From Lineus longissimus (taxonomy: Eukaryota > Nemertea > Pilidiophora > Heteronemertea > Lineidae), in the NCBI RefSeq assembly GCF_910592395.1, contig NC_088316.1, positions 11,968,001-12,032,000 on the forward strand: DNA of 64,000 bases. Reading direction: 5' to 3'. Positions 33,901 to 44,200 of this stretch are shown here, piece by piece (position 1 is the stretch's first letter; each line of letters begins with the position of its first letter). Under the pieces are notes generated by a model. It was not told the DNA's origin. It saw only the letters and a list, made by a program, of their open reading frames with translations, and ran no database searches. The translations under genes and the position numbers were made by a program.

Positions 33901-34963
33901 ACTAAGACGCCAATGTTCTTGATTAGCTTCAAACTTACTGAATTAGAATATAATCGCAATACTTGATCTAAAAACAGGATTTTCTGCAAAGCATATATTT
34001 ACTCGAGCCACAATGCACACTGATATGCCGGCACACAAACATGCCCAACACGGATTACTTTATTGCTTTAATTGACTAAAATCAGGACAGCAAATGTTTC
34101 CACATTATCATTCTTTTCCACAAGCCCTTCAAATCTACCAAACAAACACTGATAAGACAACTAAGGGAACTTATTACTAAAATATACTTCCATGTTCATA
34201 AGAACTATGTAGTGCTTTCCAAAAATGATTGTGGGCCTGTTGGGTAATGAGTTACATCAGCGGAAAGACGACACAGTACGAGTGCGTTGGATTCCTAGTA
34301 CAGGAACCAAGAGCAATTTTAGATTTCAATAATCTGCTGAACCAATAGAAAATTCCAAACCATCACGCCGTCTTCTGGATTTCTTCCTCCCAAACATAAA
34401 AATAGAAAATATGACTACCAGGACAAACGGAGTGACGTCAGAAACAAGATGTTAAGCTTGGAACCACAGTGATACATGCCCGCGCCACGCTTGTGTAGAA
34501 GAAGATAACATGGAAACATACTCACCTCCCCAGGGTTCTTGAACCGTGACGTAACATGCATATGTAACTCCTTCATGTTCCGCCGAATGAGCGTTATCTG
34601 CGAAACCTGTTTCTTGAGTGCCGCGCCAAGATCACTGGATTTATAGCCCTCCCGACTGCGGGCGAACTGGTTTTTCGCCCGCCTGCTGCCCACCGCCAGA
34701 GAAGTCACTGTAGATAACATCGCCCGGGCCTTCGGGTGCCGCTTGAGTCCCGCAAACTTCCCTTCCCCTTTGGGAATTCTCTCTTGTTCCTCTTTGTGGA
34801 TACTGTCTCTGCTTGTGCGCTTTCTATAGGATCCTCTACGCTGATATTGCAGTGTCTCGGGAAGGAGACGTTCCCTGTGTCCCCGCCGTGCGCTGCTCAG
34901 TGAGTTTGATCCATTCATACTTCGGTCGCTAGTCCGATTTGAATTTGCTACAGTAGTCGCCAT
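15936..34963 (-). CDS. CNBD2: CNBD2-like protein, two cyclic nucleotide-binding folds, 14 exons
   Basis: Fourteen exons join with matching phases and GT-AG borders: 34963-34526, 31036-30966, 27938-27788, 27541-27485, 26714-26626, 26262-26189, 22380-22292, 21808-21657, 21249-21111, 20881-20779, 20474-20377, 19294-19007, 16991-16848 and 16235-15936 (2,193 nt, 730 residues). A basic, Ser-rich N-terminus (exon 1) precedes FKKCVRRAVIFLAW. The first cNMP fold (about 240-373) shows RIIQEGHHAENFYAVLSG and the phosphate-binding cassette FGELAIIYRTQRTETV with its Arg, so cyclic nucleotide binding is plausible. The second fold starts LAFLKNWPMEKL, is split by a Ser/Asp-rich insert of about 170 residues, resumes at LREGEVIGLD and lacks the cassette Arg. 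GAEVVLFSKRFF and the C-terminal tail also fit CNBD2. Mammalian CNBD2 (CRIS) is a cAMP-binding sperm protein; the role here is inferred by homology. Start ATG 34963 is the first Met of an open first exon; the 5' UTR is unknown. Confidence 0.9.
22425..23060 (-). repeat. Tandem repeat, about 222-bp unit, three copies
   Basis: Landmarks TTTAAAATGTGGTTATTGG (near 22431), TTTAAAATGAGGACATTAAA (near 22651) and a diverged third (near 22881) recur at about 220-230 bp, each followed by GCCTCAGCCAGxCxG and a GGGGGCGAAAT-like end. The array lies in intron 6 of the CNBD2-like gene, next to exon 7. Confidence 0.75.
24171..24813. repeat. AT-rich foldback element with GGTAAAAATCC subrepeats
   Basis: The left side repeats short blocks such as AACGGTAAAAATCCCAACGG. 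The right side carries the same blocks in reverse complement (GGATTTTTACCGTT), ending with CCGTTGGGATTTTACC. The arms are imperfect and the spacer is A/T-rich. It lies in intron 6 of the CNBD2-like gene. Confidence 0.7.
25499..25594. repeat. Small MITE/palindrome (about 96 bp)
   Basis: The left end CCAGGGCTCGGTTGTTCAAA pairs with the right end TTTGAACAACCGGACCCAG, giving near-terminal inverted repeats of about 20 bp around a 55-bp centre. Intronic in the CNBD2-like gene. Confidence 0.65.
25814..26175. repeat. Palindromic MITE beside the exon 6 donor
   Basis: The arms read ACACTAGCCGTAGGCTTTTT... and ...GAAGCCTCCTACTAGTGT, and continue with pairing GTCGGA/TCCGAC blocks toward a GGCCTATGTTGA / TCAACATAGGCC core at about 25968-26018. 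The whole segment is an imperfect hairpin of about 360 bp. Its right end is about 12 bp from the donor of CNBD2-like exon 6 (GT at 26188-26187). Confidence 0.8.
26862..27032. repeat. Partial relative of the MITE at 28059-28305
   Basis: This segment shares with 28140-28310 the string ATCTCAAATTA, then AATGTGGTTTTAA, TTCCACATTTTGCAC, CGGTTATGGTTGCCT and the end GATTCGTTCTAAA. It is an older or shortened copy in intron 5 of the CNBD2-like gene. Confidence 0.65.
27268..27340 (-). tRNA. tRNA-Phe (GAA)
   Basis: The minus strand folds as a full 73-nt cloverleaf. A perfect 7-bp acceptor stem (GCCGAAA/TTTCGGC) carries discriminator A. The D arm is GCTC/GAGC, the anticodon arm TTAGA-CTGAAGA-TCTAA has anticodon GAA, the variable loop is AGGTC, and the T arm is CCTGG-TTCGATC-CCGGG. 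The internal A box (TAGCTCAGTTGG) and B box (GGTTCGATCC) for RNA polymerase III are intact, and a T-run (ATATTTTTCTT) follows. The gene has no intron of its own. It sits in intron 4 of the CNBD2-like gene, in the same orientation. Confidence 0.97.
28059..28305. repeat. Palindromic MITE, about 247 bp
   Basis: The left arm ACGAACCGCAATTTACAGTG pairs with the right arm ending CACTGTAAAGAGCGGTTCGT. Pairing extends inward through TGCACTATGCGCAAACGA and TTTGAATTCA for about 75 bp. Intronic in the CNBD2-like gene (intron 2). Confidence 0.78.
28355..29048. mobile_element. DNA transposon copy A (TIR GGCTTACT..., 9-bp TSD)
   Basis: The 694-bp element starts GGCTTACTCGACTTTGCGC and ends GCGCAAAGTCCAGTAAGCC. 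The direct duplication CAGTGTCCA lies at 28346-28354 and 29049-29057. It is closely related to 52547-53663 but lacks about 460 bp of the interior. No transposase is encoded. The 9-bp duplication fits Mutator-like elements (inferred). It lies in intron 2 of the CNBD2-like gene. Confidence 0.9.
29652..29779. repeat. Short MITE/hairpin, 128 bp
   Basis: Arms of 39 bp (29652-29690 and 29741-29779; ACAATGGGTGATATGAATAA... and its complement) flank a 50-bp loop. Only a few mismatches separate the arms. Confidence 0.75.
29978..30167. repeat. MITE/hairpin, about 190 bp
   Basis: The outer arms GGGTTGGCCACAGGCGCAAC / GGTGCCTTTGGTCAACCC and TAGAACTTGAAATC / GATTTCAAGTTCTA pair. An inner stem GGGAGTCAGTTCT / AGAACCGACTCCC lies within. 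Intron 2 of the CNBD2-like gene. Confidence 0.72.
31090..31341 (+). mobile_element. LINE C-terminal (Cys/His tail) fragment
   Basis: A plus-strand frame encodes a GHCRLKADLKRMNI segment, then C-x2-C-x-C, TLEHVLQINCP and a W...KLWGS tail. This is the conserved Cys/His region at the C-terminus of many LINE reverse-transcriptase proteins (typically RTGHxRLxxH...C.C...TxEHxLxxCP). The rest of the element is absent. It lies antisense in intron 1 of the CNBD2-like gene, starting about 50 bp from the exon 2 acceptor. Confidence 0.65.
32365..33473 (-). repeat. Interspersed tandem-unit repeat, copy 2 (inverted)
   Basis: This is the same family as 13058-14625 in opposite orientation. It begins GGCCATTGTGCTCACC, holds about three and a half units with TTAAGAAACGTGCCATAGTTA at about 32770, 33072 and 33375, a (GAC)n run near 33399-33432, and ends GTATAGACTCCCCTAACGGTGAGCC. 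The units carry GGCCCCCTGGxGGCC and TGACCTCTGTGACCTT. Located in intron 1 of the CNBD2-like gene. Confidence 0.87.
33583..33880. repeat. Palindromic MITE, 298 bp
   Basis: The arms start CGCGAGTGGACA...ATTCAGAATTATGCC and end GGCATAATTCTGAATTCTG...CCACTCGCG. A second pair, AATCAACCAATCAAAACCTC / GAGGTTTTGATTGGTTGATT, continues the stem. Intron 1 of the CNBD2-like gene. Confidence 0.82.
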
Positions 34964-37900
34964 TGTAGTTAATAGTATAGGAGAATAGCGGACGCGCTAT
35001 AATTGTCGGTGTAAATATTTCAACAACCGAAGCATCTTCTTTGTGTAATATCCCCTTTTTCAATGTTTTCACCAGTGTTTTATCTAGAAATCTATCGTCA
35101 CGTTTACATGGCCTTTGCAATATCCGATAAACTCCGATCCTTCATGGTTGCCATCTGAATTAAATCAAAAAATATTTAAACAGCAATCCACTTTGAAAAA
35201 GCGGATAAGTGTCGTTTTATGCCAAACACAGGCGCTACAAGAAATACTTATGGTCAACTATTGTAGGCTAACAGTTAGATTTAAAGAAGAATCAGCGGTA
35301 TGCTATACATGTATTATTGATATGCTAAAGTCATGTCTGAGCTTCACATTTTGCCTACGTATAGGCAGGCCTACATGCTGTAATAAGTCGTCACTGATCT
35401 TTCATTAAAATACAGTTGGTTGGATTATAATTTTTTCTCATTTGATTGACGTTCCAAGCAGGTTCGAATATGATCGTTATCTCGACATGAACATCCAGCT
35501 GTAAAAAGACCGTGGATTAAAGATATAAGTCAATAAAAGCGTTTTTGATGGAAACATTACGCTGAAGAGTCATGATTTGCAAATCGAATCGTTGCAGTAC
35601 TCCGATTTGGAGAATCTGTATTTTTCCCATGATTCGAAGATTTCAAAGTGGTTCATTAATGATTTTTTATAGTTTTTTTTTGGAAAACTAGCCAAATAAG
35701 CTGGAAAGATGACCAAAAAATCATGGAATTCTTCATAGGTATACGGAGACTAATAGGGTACACACTGGAACGTCTGGAAAAGGGTTATAAGCTGCTAGAT
35801 GTCGCTAAATTAACTGGTTAATGCATTAGCATTTTATTACTAATGAATGTAATACGCTGAGATGTAATAGACCTATGGTAGTTCTTCAAACCATAAAATT
35901 TCGTTGTGTGTTGACCGTGATAGTTTCAGTGTTTGAGGGTCTGAAGTTTTGGGGGTCATTTTCGACCATTTTTGACCCGTGAAGCGACATTTCGGCCGCG
36001 ACGGGTTAATTTGACCCCTGATACCACAATATTTAGGCTATTGAACTGAAACTTCATCATTATTTTCCTTTCATAGAGAAGAAATTCATGTTGAAAAAAA
36101 CATACTTATTTATAATGAAGAACACATCCATACTGGTGACTAAGACCATGAATTAGAAATTCAAATTCAACTTTTTCTATACAACCTAGTCTCCCGCACT
36201 GAATTACCAGCGTGTAACCTTAAATGCATTTGGAGAACTTTTCTCATGCCAATTCAAGAGTTTAGTCCACAATAGTGTCAAGAGGTTCTTTCTAAAAAAA
36301 TCGACTGACCGCAGTTGGTATCTAATTGCCCTTGACATCGATTATGTCAGGTTAACGACTATGAAGTCTATCAGAAATGGCCATGATTATGCCAAGCGAC
36401 TACACTCTAGCTACTACTAGGCCCTTGAGGTCCCATATACATGTACGTCAATTATTTGTGTTTGGGGAATTTCTCTAACGAAACACCAACAGACAGAGCA
36501 ATACAATGGCCTTGCACGTAAAATAGCCTAAATTGACTGGGGAAGGTCAGTATTTCGATTCAAATGCTTGGCCTGTTCCTGGTTATACTTGGGCCGATTC
36601 TTCAGAATTTTTAGATACTTTGGACTTGAAGTTTCAGATGAAATAAAATGATCAGATCAAATGTTGCATTTTCTGCACGAAATCACCAAGATTAGAGTGA
36701 CGTTTTCTCGTGAAAATAGGCTATAGATTTTTTTTTTCTTAAACCAAATTCATGTACACACTAATTGTCAATATCCACTCTCTTGCCTATCTAAATTATA
36801 AACCTTTTCACGACGGTTCTAAAATTAAAAACTATGCGATACGCCGGCGTAGAAGTAGAAAAAGTGTCCCCTTGAAAAAGTGTCCGACCCTATTGTATTC
36901 TGACGGGTTTTTGGTATGGTTCTATAAAGGCCATGACCCCCAATAGCTAAGAGATTACATGTAAACATGGTAAAGCACGTCAATAGAATAATGTCTCCCC
37001 GGACATTCTATCCTAGGACATTTCAAACTGCTGCACCGGTCACTTGTAGTAACTGTCCGGTTACGACTGTCTTCAAAGATCGTCACAATCACTGTCAACG
37101 GCCACTACCGTAAATAGTAGGCCAACTGTCAAAACAGCTTCCCAGAGGACAACCGGCATATAAAAACGACATAAAAGATTGTATCCTCCCGATGTTTATC
37201 AAAAACAAAACTGCATAACAACACTAACTTACCAGTAAAATAGTTCTTCTTTAACGGCATACATGTATATCCGATTAGAAATAAGCATACGTCAAGTCAA
37301 CGTGATCGCTAATCTGTACATGGGGAAAAATCGGCGAGCAGCTCGTTGTCATTTTCACTGAAGCCAAGTGAGTAACCCTTTGACGCTAACGCAAGGTGAG
37401 GAAGTTTCAATGTTTACGCCATCGTGCTCTGGCTGAGGCCACATCGTTACCACTGGTTTGGTTGCAGTGGTCCGAATCGATTAGTTGAACCGACTGCGAT
37501 AAGTAGAAACCACACCAGGGGTAATACCCGATGAAATAACAAAAGTAAATATTTTCGAAGTTGAAGCCAATCAGCTCAGGGGTTGGTATTGGCCGTAATT
37601 TGTTCAAAGCGCGGGACTAAACATGAACAATTCGGTCACTAATCTCAATCTTGGTTAATTTGGCACTGTTTTATGACCTGTGTTATGATTTATCATGTTC
37701 CCTATATCACTATCTTACTCTATTTGGTCGACTAACATTAAATGAATATTTGTATGATTTGCAGCACTTCTCCTATAATGAGGATGAAGACAGACCCTAG
37801 ATAGAAACTCGTTTAGTTAGTAAAGATAACTATTTTATTGTTACTTTTGCTACTCTGTTAAACTTAAAAAAACGGTTTAATTAGAGAGAAGGAAAAACTG

Positions 37901-38496
37901 GGTCATGGTGGATGATGTAATTTTTTGTGACCACAGTTTGAGACTCAGTTCAATCTGGTCACTGGCCAACACGACCATACAGGAAGTTACAAAAACTAAG
38001 GCCCTAAAATGACATGGTTATATCTGCGGGTTACTATTGCACCGACTGAGAAATAAGTATCAACCATTCTTAACCGATTTCATGATAGTTTTTACTATAC
38101 TTTTTAACTAATTGGTGGTTATTTTTTAATTATTCACAGTTGGTGCAATAGCAGCTACTAAAATGAGATGTTTTACTAATAAATAAAGAATTAAGTTGAA
38201 CACCGGAAATGGACATCAATCTTGGATGGTAGTTTCTTGCTACCGCAAACAAGTATGGATTAAAGAAGAATATTATCTAACAATTGGTTAGATAAACTAG
38301 CACTTGGTTCTAATTTTGAACATAGGGGGCTTTTTTAAATCAACCCGTTGAACTTAGCGGATTGCTTCTGCCTAAATTGTTTCATTACAACCCTGTACTA
38401 AATATTACCCGCAAACAAAATGTGTTAATTGGACTCAAAAATTAAAAAAAGGTTGAGTGCCCGCCTATCTAGGTGATCAATTAAGAAAATAGAGAA
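34964..38496. other. Intergenic; upstream side of the CNBD2-like gene
   Basis: The first few hundred bases should hold the promoter and 5' UTR of the CNBD2-like gene, but no TATA box or other decisive signal is visible. Apart from the dispersed repeat at 35877-36150 I see no gene here. Confidence 0.4.
35877..36150. repeat. Dispersed repeat related to the interior of transposon copy B
   Basis: This segment (from TTCTTCAAACCATAAAATTT through GGGTCTGAAGTTTTG and GTCATTTTCGACCATTT to CATCCATACTGGTGACTxA) aligns with 53312-53576 inside copy B over about 260 bp, with scattered differences. No TIRs are seen here, so it is a fragment or a separate repeat carried by copy B. Confidence 0.7.
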
Positions 38497-38720
38497 TATG
38501 TGACCCGCTCTACCAAAACTAGGCGCTTGTCGCATCTGAACTTGACAGGTTGATACGGACTTGTTCATTTCCCTATTGTGGACCTTTTGTGAAATGTGAC
38601 CAAATCAGTTTGTAATAGATTTCACAAAAGGTCTACAATAGGGAAATGAACAACAAGTCCGTATCAATCTGTCAAGTTCAGATGCGACAAGCGCCTAGTT
38701 TTGGTAGAGCGAGTCACATA
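38497..38720. repeat. Near-perfect 224-bp palindrome with TA ends
   Basis: Arms of about 100 bp (starting TATGTGACCCGCTCTACCAA and ending with its complement) flank a 23-nt loop around 38599-38621. Only a few mismatches and a short indel separate the arms. TA at both outer ends (38497-38498 and 38719-38720) could be a Tc1/mariner-type target duplication, making this a MITE. Confidence 0.85.
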
Positions 38721-39104
38721 TACATGTACACATTTTCATAGTTGGCCCATTTACAAAAATCGAAGCAGCCCAGTTGTTATAGCAAGTATGAAGATGAGAT
38801 TGGTATCATTTTGTTTGTGTAAGTCTTGCATTCAATAGCAACCCTTGCAAATGGCTAGGGGGTCAATTGCAACTGAGCGCCATACGATTTAAAAACACAC
38901 ATATTATTTGAGTTGCTCATTCTTCTCCAATCTATACTTGCAGCAAAGTTACGCTGTTCTGGTTCGTTGCATTTTGGTGTGGCTCAAATAAGCGTAAATC
39001 AACTTTGCAGGGGTTCAATATGAGCGCAAATTCGGTTAAACTGATAATGTGCAGTATTTTATGTGTTAGAATAGCTGCTGATATGTGTCATATTGAGTGG
39101 CTTG

Positions 39105-39121
39105 ATATATATATATATATA
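39105..39121. repeat. (TA)n microsatellite
   Basis: A short run of alternating A and T precedes a GTATACATATACAC stretch. Confidence 0.8.
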
Positions 39122-39798
39122 TGTATACATATACACGTATGTGTGTATCAATTCGTATTGATTGTAACGGGCCGATGGCCTTAATCATTGGTAATAAAGT
39201 TGTTATGATATCATCACTATTATCACACATTACTGGTACTCTGTGGCACAACAGCATTGTTGAAATTCACTCGAGACTCATCGATCTAAGACTGTTTCTC
39301 GATATGCGAGCCAAACCCTCTGAGATATTAAGCGCATTGTCGTGGGATGGCATTCAAGATTGATGGGTGGGCGATACCAGTTTGTCTGGTGGTAATGCCA
39401 TTTACCTTTGCATCAATTTCATAGAAATAGTTCAGCAGGCCTTTTTCAACAGAGGGACAATTACAGTATCAAAGGAAGTGATGTCAACCTCCAACGTGAT
39501 TTGAGTTTCCAAAAGGAAACTCACATTGGAGTGTAGAAAAACACAGAGACGAGAAATAATTGACGGAAAAGAGAAAATACTAAGCTTTATCTGTTTGCGG
39601 TGTTTAATCAAACAAGCATAGCAGTTTTGCGCATTCTCTCTCTTGTTGTGCGTAATGTTTTGAATACTGTCTATATTGATATAGCCCTACCACAAGTAAA
39701 AGGCTCATTAAAAAGAGACGTCGCGCTGGTTTCTTGCGATGAAGCACAAATACCCATGTTTTACCTTTGTCACTATGACAAACGCTATGATCACCCGG

Positions 39799-40559
39799 TG
39801 TGGATGCGGGCAGCGAAACTATCAACAAACAACTCATAGGACTCGACGGGATGATTTACTTTAATACGAATTTCTGTGTCGTCCGTGAAATCTACAAAGA
39901 TACAAAAATGAAGCTAACATAGGCAATTTGCCTCAGATAAAACAAGGACAAGGAGGTGCTGCCAACTGGTGTTTTGAATCGGAACTACAAGGCAGACCGA
40001 TGGCAGGTCACGTGACCCCGCAAAAGGGTGCGATACAGGGTGTCCCAAAATAACTCAGCTGTAAATACTCTATTAAACAGTAATTTGGGCTAATAGAACG
40101 TTCGAAAGGAACACCAATACAATGATAATACATCAAGATTCACCTAGGCAACGATAGTTAAAACATACAGCTCACGCATAGCGAGATTCCGAAATGACAT
40201 TGCCGAGAAAAGGGGCCCGGGAAATCACATCCGAGAAGTCCAAAGACGGCAGGAACAAAGTCTTTATAAAAGGGGCCTGATTATGAATTATACAATGGCA
40301 ATGCTCCCTGAATATGGTCAACACAACGCATGAAGCATTTATGCCTTAATTTAGTAATTACCTCTATGAGTGCCTGAACTATTGTACTTTGCATAGATGT
40401 GTTTCGTTGTCCACAACAATACTACAAAAATATCAAAATGACGAATATTCGAAGGTTAAGCGCATGCGCGAAGGCAGCGCGGGAAAACGACCCAGTTTCC
40501 GTATCCGCAGTTCAGCGTCACTTTTGAAGATTACAAAACTGCGCTAAGGCGCACTTACA
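39799..40559 (-). repeat. BEL/Pao LTR (downstream, 3' LTR)
   Basis: This 761-bp LTR matches 46934-47694 throughout by eye. In element orientation it begins TGTAAGTGCGCC and ends CGCATCCACA. Confidence 0.93.
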
Positions 40560-41203
40560 TGGCTCCTCAAAATTACCTAGGGTGATTTTCCTAACATACA
40601 TCACATATAAAAACACAACTTAATGTATCAAAGGCTTGAACTGAACTTCGGCAAATTCCATGAAACTGCTTAGAACGGTTACAAAAAACCCGGAATACTA
40701 AAGGATTCCAACTGTAAACAACAAAACAAATGACCAAATAATTACTTGAGAAAATGATACGAGCGAATTTGCTCCTCAACAACTCAAGCCTTGAAACACG
40801 GTCCCTCATTAAATCAAAGTCCCGATGTTCTCTCCTCTAGGGAATGACATTAAGTCCATGAAATTGCACAATGTCCAGCCCAGGACGATTTCCAGTCATT
40901 ATTAACGATACTCTGTCTCCCTGAAGAACATTGGTCTGTGGTTATACTATGATAGCTTGAAACAAAATCAACATATTTCACTTGTAATGAAGGGGAGAGG
41001 TCGCCAGTACTTCACCCTTATGAAAGAGCCAACATGACTCAATTTTCACACACATAAGCGCTTGGAACCGTCGTATGCTATCCGATTTTAATGGCTCCTC
41101 ATGAAACGTATGATCCTATACGTACTCCTCTGTGGCTCCTCGTCACAACTATGACTAGAAATCGTTAGTGCAGCTCTTTATGCAAGTACATGTCCTACTG
41201 CTC

Positions 41204-44200
41204 CTAGTCTCCTTCACAAATCAGCACAACCTTCTGTACAGGTCTTTCAAAATAAGTGGTGGCTTGAATACGTTTTCCATTTTTGTCCAGAGCGCGATCT
41301 CCTACAGCAAGACGGACTTTACGGACATGACCGTCCTCGTCCACCACGACAGCTGCTACTCTACATAGCCTCCAGAGATTGCGAGGTAGCTCATCATCTT
41401 TCATGATGACGATGTCACCGACTTTGAGATTGCGCACGTCCTGATTCCATTTTGGCCGTTCTTGCAGGTTATTGACATACTCCTTTCGCCACTGGCACCA
41501 GAAGCGATTTGCAAGATGTTGCACGCGGCGCCACCTTTTCTTTAGAAGTAGGTCCTCTCGTGGAAAGGTGCCTGGTGGTGGAATGATCACCCGAGATTTC
41601 ATGGTCAATAACTGATTTGGTACTAACGGCTGCAGTGAGGTAGGATCGTAAAGATTGTCTGTAGTGAGAGGGCGCCCATTGACGATGGCCATCACCTCAT
41701 ACAATAGAGTGCGTAGTGACTCATCATCCAGCTGTGTTCCTTCATGTAACAGCATCCCTGCCAAAACGTTGCGTACTGAGCGTATCTGGCGTTCCCAGAC
41801 TCCTCCGTGATGGCTAGCCCGGGGAACATTCATCCGGAAATCAAGATCACATTCTTCTTTCAGCAAGTATTTCCGTATTTGGTCAAAATCCATTTCTGAC
41901 CAGGCCTGCTCTAATTCGTTTTTCGCTCCTACGAAGTTGGTACCGTTATCACACCTAATAAGTTGTACAGCGCCGCGGACAGCTATCAAGCGTCTCAACG
42001 AGTTGATAAAGGAGTCTGTGGACATGGAATTAAGCGTCTCAACGTGTATTGCCCTCATTCCAAGACAGGTGTACAGTACTCCCCATCGCTTAATCTCCTT
42101 TCTGCCCTCTTTGATGGTCCAAGGCCCGAAAACATCTACACCGCAATGAGTAAAGGGGGGCGCTGGTTCTAGTCGATCGGTTGGGAGGTCCGCCATCTTC
42201 TGCCCTTGCAACGCACGTCGTAATTTTCTGCAACCGACGCAGGTATGTATATAGCTTGCCACAGCACGTCGACATCCGAGAATCCAAAACCCAGCCAACC
42301 TGATAGCATTTACCGTCATCCCACGTCCTGTGTGTCCCTGGGCCTCATGGAAGTGCCGTATGACCAGGGTTGTTACATGATTGTCTCTAGGCAAGACCGC
42401 AGGATGTTTTACCTCATTCGGGAAGTCAGCCCTCCTAATCCGTCCACCCACTCGTAGTACGTCATCTCCATCCAGGTAGGGGTCCAGCTTACGCAATCTC
42501 GAGTTGTCCTTCAAGACTGGCTTCCTATCGATGGCATTTTTCTTGGTTGTGACATTGTCCTTTGTACGTCTCAACTGCTTCAATGTCTCAACCTCTTCTC
42601 CGAAAGCCAGGGCTTGTATCCTTTTCACGATCTCCGTCTCAGCCTCTTTTAGATCGGATGTGTGAAGTGTCTTGGGTTTCAGCTGTGCTCCATTGGCTTT
42701 GTCCCTCAAACGGCGTTTATACTGAAGACAGGTGGCAATCGAAGTCTTAGCTTTGCTCCAGGAAGAGAAACGTGTCAGGCGATCTGGTATGAGGCCTGGT
42801 TCTGTTTTGGTGACTTTGGTGACCAGGGCAACACTTTTCACCTCAGGGTCCTTGGGTGATAGTGCACTCTCAATGTCAGATGCGTCTGGCAGTTTGGTCT
42901 CCCACAGGAAGGCAGGTCCGGTCAACCATTTTGTCATCTCAGGCTGTACAAATCTCGTCGCAGTTACTCCCCTGGATCCTTCATCTGCTGGGTTATTCTC
43001 GCCTTTAACGTGTCTCCACTGGTTCGACTTGCTCTTGTCCCGAATCTGTTGGATTCTATTCGCGACATAGACGTGGAAGCGTTTTGCATCGTTCTGTATA
43101 TACCCTAGGACTACAGTACTATCAGTCCAGAAAGTCTCAGAGTCTATCTTGTAAGTCAGCTCTCTCCTGACAACAGCACTCATATTCGCAGATAGCACCG
43201 CAGCTGTGAGTTCGAGTCGTGGTATGGTGATTGGGCGTAAAGGAGCTACTCTAGCCTTTCCCAGGACAAGACTGCAGTGAACTCTTCCTTCTTGATTTAC
43301 CATTCTTACATAGGAACATTGTCCGTAAGCAAGCTGCGAAGCATCTGAGAAATGGTGAAGACCTATGGATGTGACTTCACCAAAATCTGCTGGTTTCAAA
43401 CAACGAGGGATTTTCAGCTGATCCAAGGTAAACAAATCATCTCTCCAGCGTTCCCATCTCAGTAGTATGTCTTCAGGTGGTTGACTGTCCCAATCTAGGT
43501 CAAGAGCACAGAGTTCTTGCAATATCTGCCGGCCGATCAGAAGCACAGGCCCAATTAAGCCCATTGGGTCATAGATGGTCCCAATAGTTGACAGAATACC
43601 ACGTCGGGTGTTGGGGCGGTCTCGCAGGACGATCTTGAACTGAAACGTGTCGGATGTTACACACCAGTATATCCCCAGGGCCCGATCCAGTGTAGGCTCA
43701 TGAGTAGTGACATTATTGCTCTCAGTTAGTAGGCGCGTACTATTCTTAGCGGCTCTATCCTTTTCTGCTACACTCTGGATCACAGCGTCTGAGTTAGAAT
43801 TGATCTTGTGAAGGTGCAGTCCTCCCTCTTTACACAGTTTCTGAGTGTTTTCAAGCAAGTGTATGACTTCTCCATCGCTTGGTAGCGATGTTAGGCCATC
43901 ATCAACGTAGAAATTATCTCTGATGAAATCAGCAGCCTGGTGTCCATACTCAGCTTCATAGTCATCTGCCAGTCGCTTAAATCCAAAGTTGCAGCATGAT
44001 GGGGATGATGTGCCTCCAAAAAGGTGCACAGTCATTCGGTACTCCTTGGGCTGCTCATCGAGTTTACCATCGGACCACCATAAAAATCGAAGATAGTCTC
44101 TATCCTCCTCAGCTACCTTAAACTGATGGAACATTTGTTCCACGTCACATGTGATTGCTACGGTCTCTTGGCGGAAGCGGCAAAGGACGCCTAGTAGGGA

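Noticed and set aside
39600-39839. 79-codon frame running into the BEL LTR
   Set aside because: Its last third is LTR sequence and the rest has no domain. The flanking sequence beyond the other LTR does not continue a recognisable protein.
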